Assembly (NCBI GenBank): GCA_024036415.1
Contig: JAMWET010000795.1
Location: 1 to 64,000, forward strand
DNA length: 64,000 bases
Reading direction: 5' to 3'
From: Prochilodus magdalenae
Taxonomy: Eukaryota; Chordata; Actinopteri; Characiformes; Prochilodontidae
Below the pieces are notes generated by a model. The model was not told the DNA's origin, did no database searches, and worked only from the letters and a program-made list of their open reading frames with translations. Position numbers and translations under genes: made by a program. This document shows, piece by piece, positions 34,001 to 49,000 of the stretch. The stretch's first letter is position 1. The number at the start of each line of letters is the position of its first letter.

Positions 34001-37000
34001 GCAGTACATTGTAGGTGTGACCCCATGCATGTTGGAAGATAGATGTCGTAAGGTCATGTAATACAATGTCATACAAAAACTTTGAGCCAATCTTGTAAAG
34101 TGTTTCATTTACGTTGTGTAACAACATTTCTGCACCTTTATGAATGATCATAATCGTTTAGTTCGCTGGGTGACTGATTCACATTTTGTATAAATTTTAA
34201 ATAAATTTATTACTTTAAAATTGGTATAAGATTATCAGCCCCTTCCAAATCCTGAACAAGGCAAGAGATTTAGATATGTTTCAAGTTCAAGTTTAAGTTT
34301 CAGGTTTATTTGTCATTTGCACAACATGTCAGGACATTTATGCATTGAAATGCTTGTGGTGAGGCTCAGGTTGGTACTCTACAGCAGGACAAAACTATAT
34401 ACATACTAAACATTAAAATAAAGATATATAAAAGTTATATTAAATAAATACAAAATACACAAAAACAGGAGAGATCTGTAGAAATTCTGATATGTACGTT
34501 TATGAGACAGGTATAGTCTGAGAGAGAGTGGAGCTACTATAAATATAAATATGAATGTTTATGTCTATTCCTGTTGCATAAAGTGACTTAGTGATGTTGT
34601 CCATAGCAGTGATATATAGAGTATTAATAACAAAGTGTCCGAGTGCAGTGCTGTGGTGGTGTTAGTGGTGTTGGTGAAAGGTTCACAGCTTGTTCAGGAA
34701 AATTTATTTTCATGTTCATGTTCTAGTTGTACTGAATTAGGGCTTTTCCATGTAGAATGTGTCACCCTAGTTTCTCACCTCTGGTCCAATGTCTCCAGAA
34801 ATACCCCGAGGTCCAGGTGGTCCTGTTCCTCCAGGAAGACCCATGTTCCCTTCTTTACCAATAGGTCCAACAGGCCCTGGAATTCCCTAATGTATGAATT
34901 AAAACCATCATCACTCTATTGTAGAATCTGTAATCAGTAATAATATTGTATCATTGCAATACCACAGTTTTAATACTGACATTATTATATGATTAATACA
35001 AGTAGCTAAAATATATTGTACACATATATTGTAGCTACTTGTATTAAGTAGCCTCAGCTGTAATCAACAACGAATATTCCAAGCTCCAGGCTGAGAAGGT
35101 CATTTAAAAATCCATCAGTTGTACCTTCTGAATCTCCAGTTTAGCTGCTTTCCTAACAGCACCCATAGCCCAGCTTCATTGCACTTATCATGGTTTTATG
35201 ACATTATATGAAGGGCATACATTGCGCCAAGGTTTATTAAAGCGCAGAAATGTTATGTTGGGCTGTTTTAGGTTCATTTGTACAAAAACTTTCATGTTGA
35301 AGAGCCTGAATACGGGTGGAGTGGTGGGTTTTCTGGAGGTGAGAGCTCTGTTTTCGTTTTCAGTAATTTAAAAATAAAGCAGCATTTAGCAAAAAAAAAA
35401 ATCTATATTCTAATTTCCGTATTCCAAAATTGAAAACCTACCCAACGGATGCATTTCCAAATAGTCTTTTGATTGTAGATATTAGTGTTGTAATCTTATC
35501 TTTCGCTGTCCTCACCCACTTTTCCACTTCAACGTAAACACATAGTAAGGTAGCATTGCTAACATTGTTACCACAATTAAAAAACACAGTAAAGCCCCTT
35601 GCGTCACCGGGTTCTTGCTGATACACAGCCCTGATACACGTTGCTGGACTGAATGTAGCATCCTGTAAAGACTTAAGGACGTCTGTGCTAGAAATCAGAC
35701 CTTCTAACTATTAAGCATATTTAGTCGAGTGCTATCAGCAGTGTAGAGCTGATAAAAAAAAAGAAAACAGCCACTCACTCTTTGTCCGCTCGGTCCTGTG
35801 ATTCCTCTTGCACCTGCATCTCCTGTAGCACCCTTTGTTCAGAGGAGAGGGTTGACATTCAGCTTGATCTCCACAGATCTTCATGATGGCGATTACGGTG
35901 TGAATCTTATGTATCTTATGCTTACCGTTATTCCTGGTAGGCCTTGCAGTCCAGTAAAGCCACGGTGACCTTTCTGACCTCTTTCACCCGAATCTCCTCT
36001 GTCTCCTTTGTCTCCCAGTGGTCCTTGAGGTCCCTACGGTCGACCAGACATTGTTTTATAACATAACCCCATGGTTACTTTATCCAAATAATAATCAGGT
36101 AAAGTACTGATACCATGCATATGGGTCTAACCTTTTTGCCCCTAACACCTGGCTGGCCAGATGAACCAGGTGGGCCCCTTGAACCCTGCAACCAAGACAA
36201 CCATTAGATTATAACACCATAATAATGTACAATATAATACATTTATTGTGTAATCTGTTCTACTGTTTGATTAAAATCATAATTTTACAACAAAAAAGTA
36301 TCAGGTTTACCTGTTCTCCTCTTAATCCTGGACCTCCAGATGTTCCTACTGGTCCTGGAGTTCCTGGGGAACCCTGTGGTCCTGGTAGACCCTCAGCTCC
36401 TGCATCTCCTCTCTCCCCCTAAAAACAACACACACACACACAACAAATTATCCTCATGCTTGTGCCTGACTATTCACCAGTACAGAGAGGAGAATCTTTT
36501 CATTGGGTTGGGTTTGTGTTGCTTACTCTGACTCCAATGATCCCATCAGCACCGGCAGGTCCATCTTGTCCTGCAAGACCCTTTGAAAACAAGGCAAAAC
36601 AGCATATAAATACAGACATGGTGTTTCAAAGAACAGAATGGAATGAATCACCTAAGGTACAAGTGTCAAACCTCTGGGCCAGCATCTCCTCGAGGTCCAG
36701 TTGATCCAGGTGGTCCAACAGGGCCTATAGCACCTTTCGCTCCCTGAGGGCCTGTGGTACCTGGCTTTCCAGGTGCACCCTAAATAACAAATCACAGTGG
36801 CCATTTTAAACCTTTAACCGACTTGGGTTTTACACTAAAATCCTTTGGGTCTGAGTGACTGTGCACCTTCATAATGTTTATTTTATTCAATCGAATGACT
36901 GAACATTCCAATCATAACATAGCTCTGAAATGTTGAACACCTAAAAGCTATGATGTCATGTTATTTTTAATACCCAACTTCATTTGCAGGAGACATGTGT

Positions 37001-40000
37001 TTTGGTAGTGACCAGTGACAGTCTTAATGTTACACCCCGATTAAGCTGCTCGCCATGTGGCCATAAGAGACAGGGAAGTAGTCTCACATGTGCGGGGGTG
37101 GCTAAAATAAGGCGCTGCGTATGGGCTAAACTCTTTGTCTTGATAGTGACTTAAGCACATAGGACAGTCATTTTAGAGTAAAGATCTTTTATTTAAAAAA
37201 AAGAAAAGCTCAATATAAAAATACAGCTTTCAACTTTATAAGAAATAAAACACTTTTTAAAAAGTCCAAAAACTATATATATATATTTGACTAACTATAT
37301 ATATGAAATTTTTTTTTATTTAAAAGGGCTTGATGCCCTTGGTGTGGCACAACGCATAACACCACTACTCACCAGGAAGCTACCGTCCCATGTGGGAAAC
37401 TGGGGTTCTATACCTGTTCTGGGTGACTATGCTGTGCTACACCAATAAGAGTCCTTGGGCAAGACTCCTAACGCTACATTGGCCCACCTGTAATATGATT
37501 AACCTTGTAAGTCGCTCTGGATAAGAGCGTCAGCTAAATGCCGTAGATGTAGATGTAGATGCATCCCACTAGAAAGTACCCTCTAAGTTATTTAGTGTTT
37601 CAGTTACCACTCAATTATTACTTAAATTACACTATGGTATCACCTATTGGTACACGGCAGTATTTCAACATGTGTAATCAGTGGTTACAGAGACAGAACA
37701 TTTTTGTTTCATTGCTGACAGGTATTTTTTAGGCCTCCCATCCAAAATTATGACCAACCGTCACAGATTAATGACATGGAAAAAGTCATATAGGTTTAAT
37801 ATGAAAAGCTCCTTCCTCTTTTGTTCACAGTGGTTAAGGAAACCTCTAAAAACTACATTACAGAAAGTGTAAACCCTTTTTATGTGACTTTTGTTTGGCC
37901 TGCAACAAATTAATTATACAAAACATTTCATATCTGAATATGTATTCAGCTGTGAGCTTACCATTTGTGTGGATCTCTGAAAAAGCACTAATGTTTTTGG
38001 ATTGCTCATAATCATCAGCATAATCATCAAGCTAATCGGCATATGTGATGGTTCAGAAGGCAAGAATAGCTCGATAATCAAGCACAGGGTACCTAATGTC
38101 ATTTATACATAACATGATGCTATAGTTGACTAATGACTGTTCTTGTTTAAACTTACGGCAGGTCCAGGGAGACCCAACATTCCACGCTCCCCTCTCAAGC
38201 CAGGGAGACCCACCAACCCTCTCTGCCCTGAGGTTCCCGCAGGTCCAGGAGGCCCATCAGGACCCTGAGTAAAATAAAGAAGATCAAAACAGGGTTACTG
38301 TAGTTAATGAAAAGTTTCACTGAAACGACAAACTAAACGTAAACACATTCCAGTGCACTGTAGACCACTTTGCGGGGCCTGGCATTTCATATATAATAAA
38401 TACTAGTGCTATGTGAAGAATAATAACACCTTTATTAGGGAAATGACAATGTATTTTCCATTACATGCCAGCTGTTATTCTTTTTAAGTACTTCTTATAT
38501 CAAAAACTTTACAAATGGATTTACAGAATTTTGAAATAAAGCTATTCAAATGTGTTTGTAGCTGAATAACAATAGACAGGACAGTAGTCATGAAAACTAA
38601 ATCAAAACTATAACGTCTGCTGCAGAAAGAGCTCCACTGAACTATAATTCTGGAGAAATGGACTGCTGGTTTTCATTTTTGTGATGCATGAATGACAGGT
38701 TAGAAATAGAGCTGCATCTTCGGCTGTCTTTTATTAGGGAATGTTTGCAGCCTAGCTGAGCATAGTCAACGTTGTGGTAATTTAGCATTCAGCAGACCTG
38801 AACAAAACTACAGTCCAACTTGGGATCAGTCTAAGTACGGGCTGGATTCTGACCAAAACAGATGAGTACCTGTTGGCAGCAACAGCGAATGGAAATGAAT
38901 AGCAACAAACACAGCAAACCATGGTCCCGTACAGTGTAGTATATCAAATACACCACATTTCACTTAAATAATTAAACAGTGTAGATCTTTGCTTTTGCAC
39001 CTGACTTGTAGCCTGCAGGCCTTAGAAACCACCTAATCAGAGTTTTGAAAGATGTTTCCGTATGCTTCGGAAATTCCCCCTGCCGCTGCCAACGGCACTC
39101 CCATCATAAATATAGGCAGGTCACTCACCCTGATAGCCATACATAAGGGTGCACAATATGAACTGTGGTTATACTACTGTATTAGAGGGCTGTGTGGAAG
39201 TGTAAATGATCCCCCAAACAAAGCTCAAAACCAGTATCTGTCCCGTTTCTTATGGACTGCACTGTATTTGGCAGATTGTTCGTATTTCATGGGAAAATAA
39301 AGTCGTTTTGCCATCTTGAGTATGGCAGGGTGAAAACTGTCTACTGAATTTACCGGTGGCCCATCTTCTCCAGAATCCCCTTTATCTCCAGGGCCTCCAG
39401 CAGGTCCAGGGTTTCCACGTTCTCCTTGACGTCCAGGAGCCCCTGGATCTCCTCTCAGTCCATGTGGACCCTCCTTTCCTGGGGAACCTTGTGGACCAGG
39501 CTCACCAGTAGGACCCTGGCAGAAGGAGTCGTAGGCCAAATTACATTAAGCATCTTCTTTCATTTCAGAGACACTCTGGTACAAAACTTTAAGTCAAAAC
39601 TCTTTCAACTCCTTATATCTGTTATTTTTGATGGAACTTTGAAGCTCTATTTGGGTAGCACTTACAGCAGAGCCTGGTGGGCCAACTCTTCCTGGAGATC
39701 CTGGGAAACCACTGGGGCCCTGACGACACAAGCAGAAACAGTACAGACTGGGGGTGAGGGATTGCCATTTATAAGTTTATCCTCCAAAGCAACTGTGGCA
39801 AGACTTACGGCGGCCCCCTGAGTTCCTCTGCCTCCTTTTGGTCCAGCTACACCAACCGTACCCTACAGTAAAACAGCAACATAAACATAAACACTTTTTT
39901 ATTACAAGCGTCATATACATCAGCATGACTGTAATATTTCATTGGCACATATATGAGTGTGACAACTTTCTCCACTACTACCACTACAGAGGAAAGTCTT

Positions 40001-43000
40001 TCCTCCAAATCTCCTGCCTCACCTGAGCACCAGGTTTTCCAGCCATTCCTTGAGGCCCTGGGGACCCCGATTCACCCTTTGAACCTGGCTCTCCTGTCTC
40101 ACCCTTCACCCCAGGCTGACCATCAGGACCCTGCAGAACAAACAACAAATACAATGGCAGTTCTAGTAAATCACCAAAACAAGTGTTTGAATAGACAGAT
40201 GGATGGATATACTCACAGGAGGCCCAGCAAAACCAGCAGCACCAGTAGGGCCAGGCTCACCAGGAGAACCCTGAAATGCACATCAGTGGAACACAAGATT
40301 ATCATAACGTAACTTTCAATATGTCACTTTCTGTAAGGCATGTGTAATACTTTCTAAAGCACGCTTACAGCCGATGCTCTGGCGCCTTGTGGTCCAGCGG
40401 GTCCTCTGGGGCCTGACTCTCCCTGAAATTAAGCACAGAAGAGCTTGAATCGATAAGGAGAAGATGAAAAGATCTAAAAACATGGGAGTCTATAAGGTTT
40501 GTTAAATAAAGAAGAGTATAATGGGTTAACTATAGTCTTGTTACCTTTTCTCCAGCTGGTCCAGCTGGCCCTGTGGGTCCAATAGGTCCAGGAAGACCCT
40601 ACAGCAAAAACAACCCTGGTTTAGTCCTTGCATATTCATTGGTGCATTCATTTTGTCGTGAGATACATTCGATTACTCACTCGAGCACCATCGTTGCCAG
40701 CAGTTCCTTCAGCTCCCTTTTCACCGATTGCACCCTGAACAACCAAGCACGGCACTTGTTAATGAAGATGAACTTTCTTGGTTCCTGAAACTCTTAATGT
40801 GCGATATAATTATGATTATAGAGATATATTATAGAGACATATTTAAAACTTCTACAGAATCTGTCTTCTTACTTGCCTATTACTCGTACTCATTACAAAT
40901 AGACACTCATCTGTTTTCAAACATTTGTTTCTGGCCTTTGATTTGTCAACTGTTACTTGAAGCTGCAATCCAAAGATCTCTGACTTCAGTTTCAACACAT
41001 ACATGTTCTCCTTTAGGTCCAGCAGGTCCTGGGATCCCTCGCTCTCCAGGCATTCCCTGTAACCCAGGAGGGCCTGGTTCTCCTAGTGTCCCTGATGGTC
41101 CAGGGCTACCCTGAAGGGCACAGATCAAGGCGCAATTACAGGACAGGCCACAGGTACAATTTACCATTCTAATTTTTTCAGGGACTTCCAAACTGCACTG
41201 GCAGACTAAAATCATTACACCCATTGGCATGCTGGCTGGCTATTCCAGCGTTGGCTAGCTGCTAACTCTCCTGCCATAGTGGACGCTAGCTTTAAAGGCA
41301 ACAAAAGGTTTAAAATTCCTCTTTTGGGAAGGCTTTTTTCTAGTTTTCTAGTTTTTTCAATGTACGCTTTCACATTAAGTGAGATCTCTTCTGGCAGAAT
41401 GCCTCATATTGGAGATGTAATGAACAAACCTCATGAAGATAACGTATTCCCTGAATCCAGGGATTACGATAAAATTAACAAAAAGTGCTTTGGTGTTCCC
41501 AAAATACCTTCTAGTGTCTAGCTTATAGTATTCCACTGTGTGAGTTATTAAACGAAATTTCAGCAATTATTGTGATTATTATTATTACAGGTGATGGCAA
41601 ACTTTTGCATGCTAGTCTATGAGGGGAAGGTACTCATGCTCATTAGCTAAGATGATTTATCAACTGCACTCAAATCACACCAGGTTCCTGAATCAGATGT
41701 GGAGTAGTTTGTACGTTATTGCTGCAGAGTCAGTCTGAAGTTATCCCTACACAGCTTTAACAAATGCACTTAAGCACTTAAAGTTCCCACTACTGTGATG
41801 CCTGTCAGAAAACATACACAGCGCAGAACAAACTGAAGGCAGAGAGGGAGGAATAATGTAGACTTGATCACAGAGAGTGATTATCTGAGAGACTGACCTT
41901 AGGTCCATCAGGGCCAGGTGTTCCTGCACTTCCCTTTGGCCCAGGTAAGCCATTTGGTCCTGTATCTCCTCTCTCTCCTGGGGTCCCCCGCTCTCCCTAA
42001 AGGGGGTAAAACAAGCTATCAGTCATAGTATAATAACTACATGCAGTGAATAATATTTTGCTTGTTCAACACTGCATAGAAAGTTTAGCATCAACTTACT
42101 CTCGGACCAGTTTGACCAGCAGGACCTGCTTCGCCATGAACTCCCTGAAAGGAGAACAAAGCCATGGTAGTATGTTTATCATACACAGTACCCAGCAAAA
42201 CCATACTACACAAAAAAAGCTACTCACCTCATCACCTGGTTTTCCTGACTCTCCAGGTGGGCCTGCAGGTCCTGGTAAACCCTGGAAAGGAATTCATAAA
42301 TTGTATTATTACGAGTTATTGCTGCTGATAAAAAGTAATGTGTATTTTTTCCTTGTAACAAATTAATGCAGCATATTATGATTTAAATTCTCATAATGAT
42401 ATTACAGTCACTCACTTAAGCCCCAATACAAAACACAGTAAAATACCGTATTTAAAATGTTTCTATGACGGTAACCTAAGCTATAAATATTATAAAGCTC
42501 GGCTTGAAAATGCTGATCAGACCTATCTAAAAATGGGGTGGACACAGTTAATGAGAAGCTTGATTGACAGCTCTCTGTCCAACACTCCATGCCTGCTCCG
42601 CCCCTCCTACAGAACTACAATCATTATCCAGCTTTTATAACTCTACCCGACGTCACAGACAAACAGACATGCAGACCGACGGTGGTGGATGGTGAAACCG
42701 ACCCAGCAGATGAAGCAACACATAAATGGAGGAATGGATGAATGAACAATGTTTGTGTATGGATAAACAAATGAGCCGGCTACAGGCACTAGAGGCAGGT
42801 GGCGTACTCAGCTAACTTTTGGTCATGCTGCGTTAGCGTTAGCTTGCTAAGTTCCTCTGACTCCAAGGCAATTAATATTGCCGAGTTTACACTGAGAGGA
42901 GAGAAATATGATAAAATACAGCAGTGATTTCTATTTGATTTTTGTAAAGACTACTCTAACAGTGTTGTTTAAACATAATTTTTCATGTGCAGTCTTGTTT

Positions 43001-46000
43001 GTCAAAAAGAAGCAGAACAGCACCCATATCGCCATATCTATGATAATTATGTCTCTTAATAAACAATTATTCACCCTGTAATTTATGACATAATCGTTTG
43101 CTTGTGTTACTCCATAATTAGGAGATAAAGGAGCTAATTAACTCTGTTCTCTGCTGGTTATTGCTGTTAGTTGTAAATCACCTTGAACACAAGAGCCTAC
43201 TCTTAGTCGGACTTTGAAAAAAGGCAGTGGTATGCTTATGCAATTACAAAACAAATGGATGCACTCATCAGGAGGGCAATCGAGCCACACTAACACTCAA
43301 ACCTTTTCTCACGTGCACTTCATTTATCAGCATTTTACCCATGGTTCAGTTCACACACCTGAAAGCCTGTCAGACCAGGAGGACCCTGCTCTCCTCTCTT
43401 CCCTGGTGTACCCTGGAAATAAATAATAATTGATGTATGATAATTATTACAGCAGTAGATCTGCTGACTAGAACAGATAAGTCCACTGATATATCAGGCA
43501 CGTCATAACATATCACCGCATACTCACAGGTGGTCCAGAAGCCCCTGCAGGTCCCTCCTCTCCATCTTTCCCATTGGCTCCCTAAGAGAGTGAAACAGAG
43601 TTCATTACCATTCTATTCAAATTTCCTCTGTTCCAAGATAGGTTCACTAGCGCTACGGTTAATGACACTCAGTACTCACTCTCTGTCCTGGAACTCCCGC
43701 AGATCCAACATCTCCTGCTTTTCCTGGATCCCCCTGCATATCATTAGCAAATAACACATCTTAAAGCTGAAAGTAGATATCTAGTATATAAGCAGATAAC
43801 TAAAGACTGAGGAGTCTGCAACTCTCATATCATAGTGGTACATGTCACCATCATGTTATTTTCATTTTTCCATATTATCTGCTTATTATAATAAACACAT
43901 CTACATTAGAGTATTAAACAGGTTTTGTAAAGGTGGTGGTGGTGGATTACACTGAAGCCTTTAGGACCAGGTAGACCCATGGGCCCTGCTATTCCTCTGA
44001 CTCCAGTGGACCCAGCAGAACCAGGATGACCATCATCTCCTGGGGCTCCCTGCACAGAACAGTTGATAATGCACACGCTGAAATTTTCAGTAGCACTTAT
44101 TAAAGTCCTGTCTAATCAAAACCAGACTATCAGAGACATGCTGGGACACACAAATGATGTCTGCAAAATACTTACAGCTGTGACTAAGTTATGAACTTCA
44201 TTTACACGGCAATCATTCAAATTATAATGCATTCATGTCTTAATATAGCTTAGTCCTAGCCGTTATATTGGCATGCTACTGTAGCCGTAAAACATTCTTT
44301 CTTTTAAATTACCACTCCATTCATAACTGAACTCATTGATGAATTAATTCAATTAGATGTAATGACTTGCCTGAGGTCCAAGTTTTCCTTCTGGTCCTTG
44401 AAGTCCAAGAACGCCAGTCAGACCCTTGAAATGGAGCGAAAACATGTTTAAATGAACAGTTAGCAAACAATTGATTATTACATTAATAATGTTGATGCGT
44501 TCCCTTAATAGAAAAGCCACTGATTAAAAACACACCTACAATTCTACCTGTCTTCTATTTTCTAACATTCTATAATGTTTTACAGGTCATCCAGGTTTCT
44601 ATTTAATTCTAAGTACATGGAAACTGTTATCCACAGATTCGACCATGAACCAAAATTTTAAAGAACAGGCTAAACAAAAAAAACTCCACTACTTTGTCTG
44701 ATTAGGACTGCACAGCGAGCGGCACTAAGGTAGCATCAGCAATATAATAAAACAGCAGCAGGATTTTTTAAGTTGTTATTTTCTGGCAGAAGTAGGAGCT
44801 GAATTTGTATGAGATATCCATTTTTGGAGTTGTCCTAACCAGGAGTGACTACATTACACACAGGGATGCAGGTTGGAATCATTGAAATCTCAGCATCTGT
44901 TTGGAATATAGTACAGTGGTCAGAAGCCTGGGGTACATAATTTGTGTAATTTAAGAGTTTGTTGATGAAGTTAGAAAAACGATAAATAATAAATAATGAG
45001 GAAAGAATATTTACTTCCTTAATTAGTAGTAAGTAGTTCAGAGATCCAATGACAGTAGAGAGGGAGAGAAGAAGCAGTCCTATGAACAAGCTGGTTAACA
45101 AAGCTTGTGTGGAATATTGGACTGCGCAGTGAAGTATCTTTTGTGAATCATTCATGGCAGTAACGGCATATTTAATACTAAATGTGTGCAGTACAGAAAT
45201 TTTACCATACATAAAAGATGTTTCTATAATGCTAGCTGGCCCACCTGGCCACCGGCTGTCAATCAGACAGAAGTAACGGAGCTGAGGACAACCAGCCCAG
45301 TCTAAATTGGTTTAAGGAATCACTTGACGTTAGCATCTAATATAGTCCAGAAAACCTCTAATCCAACCGAGGATTTGGAGGAAAGGCAAAACTCTCCATT
45401 AAAAAAACAAATACTATTCTTTACTTGGCAGTCAAAAGCACATTCATGCAGAACCCTATACCTAAAGGCAAAACACAGTAACATAACAAAAATACGTTGA
45501 CAGCCACTTTAAAAGTGAAACACTTTGCAAGAAAAAGCATAATAGGTGTTTCCCTACCCTTGCGCCTGGAATGCCTGCTTCCCCGGGACGACCTGGATCC
45601 CCAGCAGCACCTTTAGGCCCTGAAGAGCCTGCTAGGCCGCGTTCACCTTGTGCACCCTGGGGATAACACATTAACAGACTATTAGGGTGCAAGCTAGTAA
45701 GTGAAATAAACTGCAGGGGAGTGAAGATGAAGGGGATCAGTGGAGTGGGACATGTTAAAAACAACTGGAGCCTTGCTTACCTTAGGTCCAGGTAGGCCAT
45801 CAGCACCTGGGAAGCCACGATTACCTGGAGCACCCTGAAGAAATGAGCAAAAACATGCAGATTTAACACAAAGTATTACATTGCTCCATATAACAACTGG
45901 CCAACATACTGCAGATGTAATCAACTACAATTTACAGCGCACCATGTGATCCTTTCTATTATACCATTTAAAACAACGTTTTTATTACCACAATAGTCAT

Positions 46001-49000
46001 TAAGCTGTACACAGTTCAACTATTTAATTAATTAAGTATATTATTATAATATATTATTATATACTGTAAATAACGAGAGACAAAGTAAAAAATACAACAG
46101 GCTGCTATCAACTGTAATCTGTAATGGCTTACAGTGAGTTATGGTCATAATACTCTAGTCATTCATGGTAAATCAGTCAACTGTTGGCCTTACTCTCTCT
46201 CCAGCAGGGCCAGGTGGCCCCAAAGCTCCTGAATCTCCTCTCGGGCCCCTTTTCCCTTCTTCTCCGATTGGACCCACCTCACCTTGAGCACCAATTGCTC
46301 CCTGTGACACAGACAAGCTTTATCAAACTAGTAAATAAGCAAGTACCAAGTGAATCAGTTATTGGAGTTGTTCTGTAATCGTTCTATTCACTGGAGGATA
46401 ATGAACTGGCCTTAACAAATACTCCAGATTATTGTTTCAGAGATCAGAAAGGAATGTTTTTACAACGCACTATTTCTCCTTTAGGTCCAGCCTCTCCTTT
46501 GAACCCAGGGGAGCCCAAGTCACCCTATGAACACACAAATAGATATATATAGTTATTATTATACGTTAGAAAAATGATTAAAAAATTTACTGGACTATCA
46601 TGCAATGACACAAAATGCTTTACCCACCAGCTCCTTTTAACATAGACACTTTAACATCTAAAAACCAAACCTAAGGAAAATGTAGTTTTCCACACAATTA
46701 GGTGAACAAAGGCTTCAGTTCAGCATATCCCATTAACAAGCGTGTCATTACCACTTGACCTTTGACCCCCGCAGGTCCAGTTGTTCCCTGTGGCCCAGGT
46801 GGGCCAGGTTGACCAATCAGTCCGACTGGACCCTGCACGCCGGGTACCCCCTATGAGATATCACAGAAAGCAGTGACTCCACACGTGCTTCACAAGGCAA
46901 AACATGACTATGGAAAATGACTTTACAACAAGGCAAAGAGCAGCTTGCTGGATAAGAGGTGAGAACTTACTGATGGCCCTTTGGATCCAGGAAGACCATC
47001 TGTACCTGCCGGTCCCTGGAAATGACAACAATATTGCATTCATCATTACATCAGAACACAATGTAAGATTATGAGGACAGGTGAGACAAGGCAAACCTGG
47101 TTGCCTCGCGCTCCAGGTAAGCCTGCACGTCCTGATTCTCCTCTGGGGCCCTGAGGCCCACTGGTGCCTCGTGGTCCTGTGGCTCCTGCCTCACCCTGTA
47201 TAATTACAGTTAACAAGGTCACACCTGAACATTTGTTTGAAATCAGTGTTATTTAAGTGTTATTTACATAATTTGTTATAAAATATTCAATAATGATTCT
47301 ATAATAACTGAGAAAGAAGAACACTTCAATAAAGAGAATATGCACAATGTTTAAAACACAGTGACCATGTCTTGCTAATCAAACCCAGTGGATAAAAATC
47401 ATTAATTGTCTTACTAGAATACCTAGAATATAGACTTTCAGTTTATTAATTATTAACTTTGACCTGTTTTAGCCGTGTTTTCATTTCTTACTGCTCACAA
47501 AATATTTTACTTTGTGAATAATCCATTAGTGTGCCAGTGACTGTCACGCCTCCACCTCTCCCCGGTTTCTCCGCTCTTCAGGACTCCACTTCCCAGAGGG
47601 CTACGATCGATGACGTCATGTCTATGCGCCCCCAGTCAGACTCTGTGATTCGCTCTAGATCGCCCGAGTTTTAACTTCAGCTGAATCCAATTACTTCCTG
47701 TATTTAAGCCTCTCTCAAACACTCACACTTTGCGAAGCTTTGCCAAACCTCGGTTAGCAATTCTGAGCGTTTCTTTCTTCATTTGGTCTTACTCTGGTTT
47801 CTGACTCCCTTCGTTCCTTGACTACTCTTTCGCCTTATCCCTTTTGCTCGTGTCCTGACTCTACGGTTTGTACCTCTGTTTTCTCTCTTTGGTTTTTCCC
47901 TTCGGTTTTTCCCTTTCAACTCATTTGCCCTCGCTGCTCGTTCTACCTGGTTCTGACCTCCGCCTGTCCCTGACTCTGATTCAGCTTCTCCCATTGTTTT
48001 CGCTGAGTACTGTGGCTTGCTGTGATTGCCTGTGTTTAAATAAACCATTCCTGGTTTTTAGTTCTGCACACGTCGGTCTCGAAGTCTTGTGTCTAACAGT
48101 GACTAGCTTTTAGCATTTTAATCTACTTTGCTTTTGATGTTATTGAATAACTATTATTAATAGGGCAAGTGACATTACAGCTCTAATATAACCATTAATC
48201 TTGACTGAAATTATTGGCTTTGTAATTCTAACTTGATGTATTAAGTAAAACGACCAATAACCAGCATGTTCAAAAAAAGAATGCAGTCATGCTCACCTTT
48301 GCTCCTGGGCTACCTGGAAAACCTGGAGCTCCAGTGATTCCCATGGGGCCCTTTGAGGAGTACAAAACAAATACTTGAAGACACCTCACAACTTGTGCAC
48401 GATCTTGCACATGTGATTCTTGTGAAGAGGTAAAAGAGAAAAAGGCATTTCCGTACCAATGGACCCGGTTTTCCAACATTTCCTGCAATACCACGTTTTC
48501 CCTACAACATACAGAAGTTTGAGTTTATTGCCCTTCCAAACAACGTGAAACAATACATTGTACATCTACACCTTATCTTACCACATGTCCCGTGGGGCCA
48601 ATCCGACCCCTTTCTCCAGGCATGCCAGGTGGACCCTGTAAAAGTGTACTATAATTACTGAAATATTCTATTGGGTCACAGTATTTCAGTTATACTGCAC
48701 AATAACCTCATAATGTTGAGTACAGGCTTCATTTAGAATTGATATACATAAATTAAAATCATATCGTGTTACACACCGGTTCACCAACGAGCCCCATGGA
48801 CCCAGAGACACCGGATCCACCCTGAAATGAAAGAGGCCCATTTGAACACTGCTGCTGCACATCTTTACAAACGGAGCTTACAAAAACTTATAGATAAAGC
48901 TAAGCATGCTGTGGACTATTAAGAGCAAGTATGACGTATCTAACCTTTGACCCAACAGCACCTGGCTCTCCTTTTAGGCCTGATGGACCCTGATGTCCCT

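Noticed and set aside
39426..39821. 131-codon plus-strand frame rich in Trp and Ser
   Set aside because: Antisense of Gly-X-Y exons 41 and 42.
44835..45212. 125-codon minus-strand frame
   Set aside because: No domain, no Gly-X-Y pattern, no splice sites that fit; inside an AT-rich intron.
47537..48103. Short open frames in the pyrimidine-rich block as a gene
   Set aside because: The block is bounded by 5-bp target duplications and TG...CA ends and has LTR signals, so it is a solo LTR.
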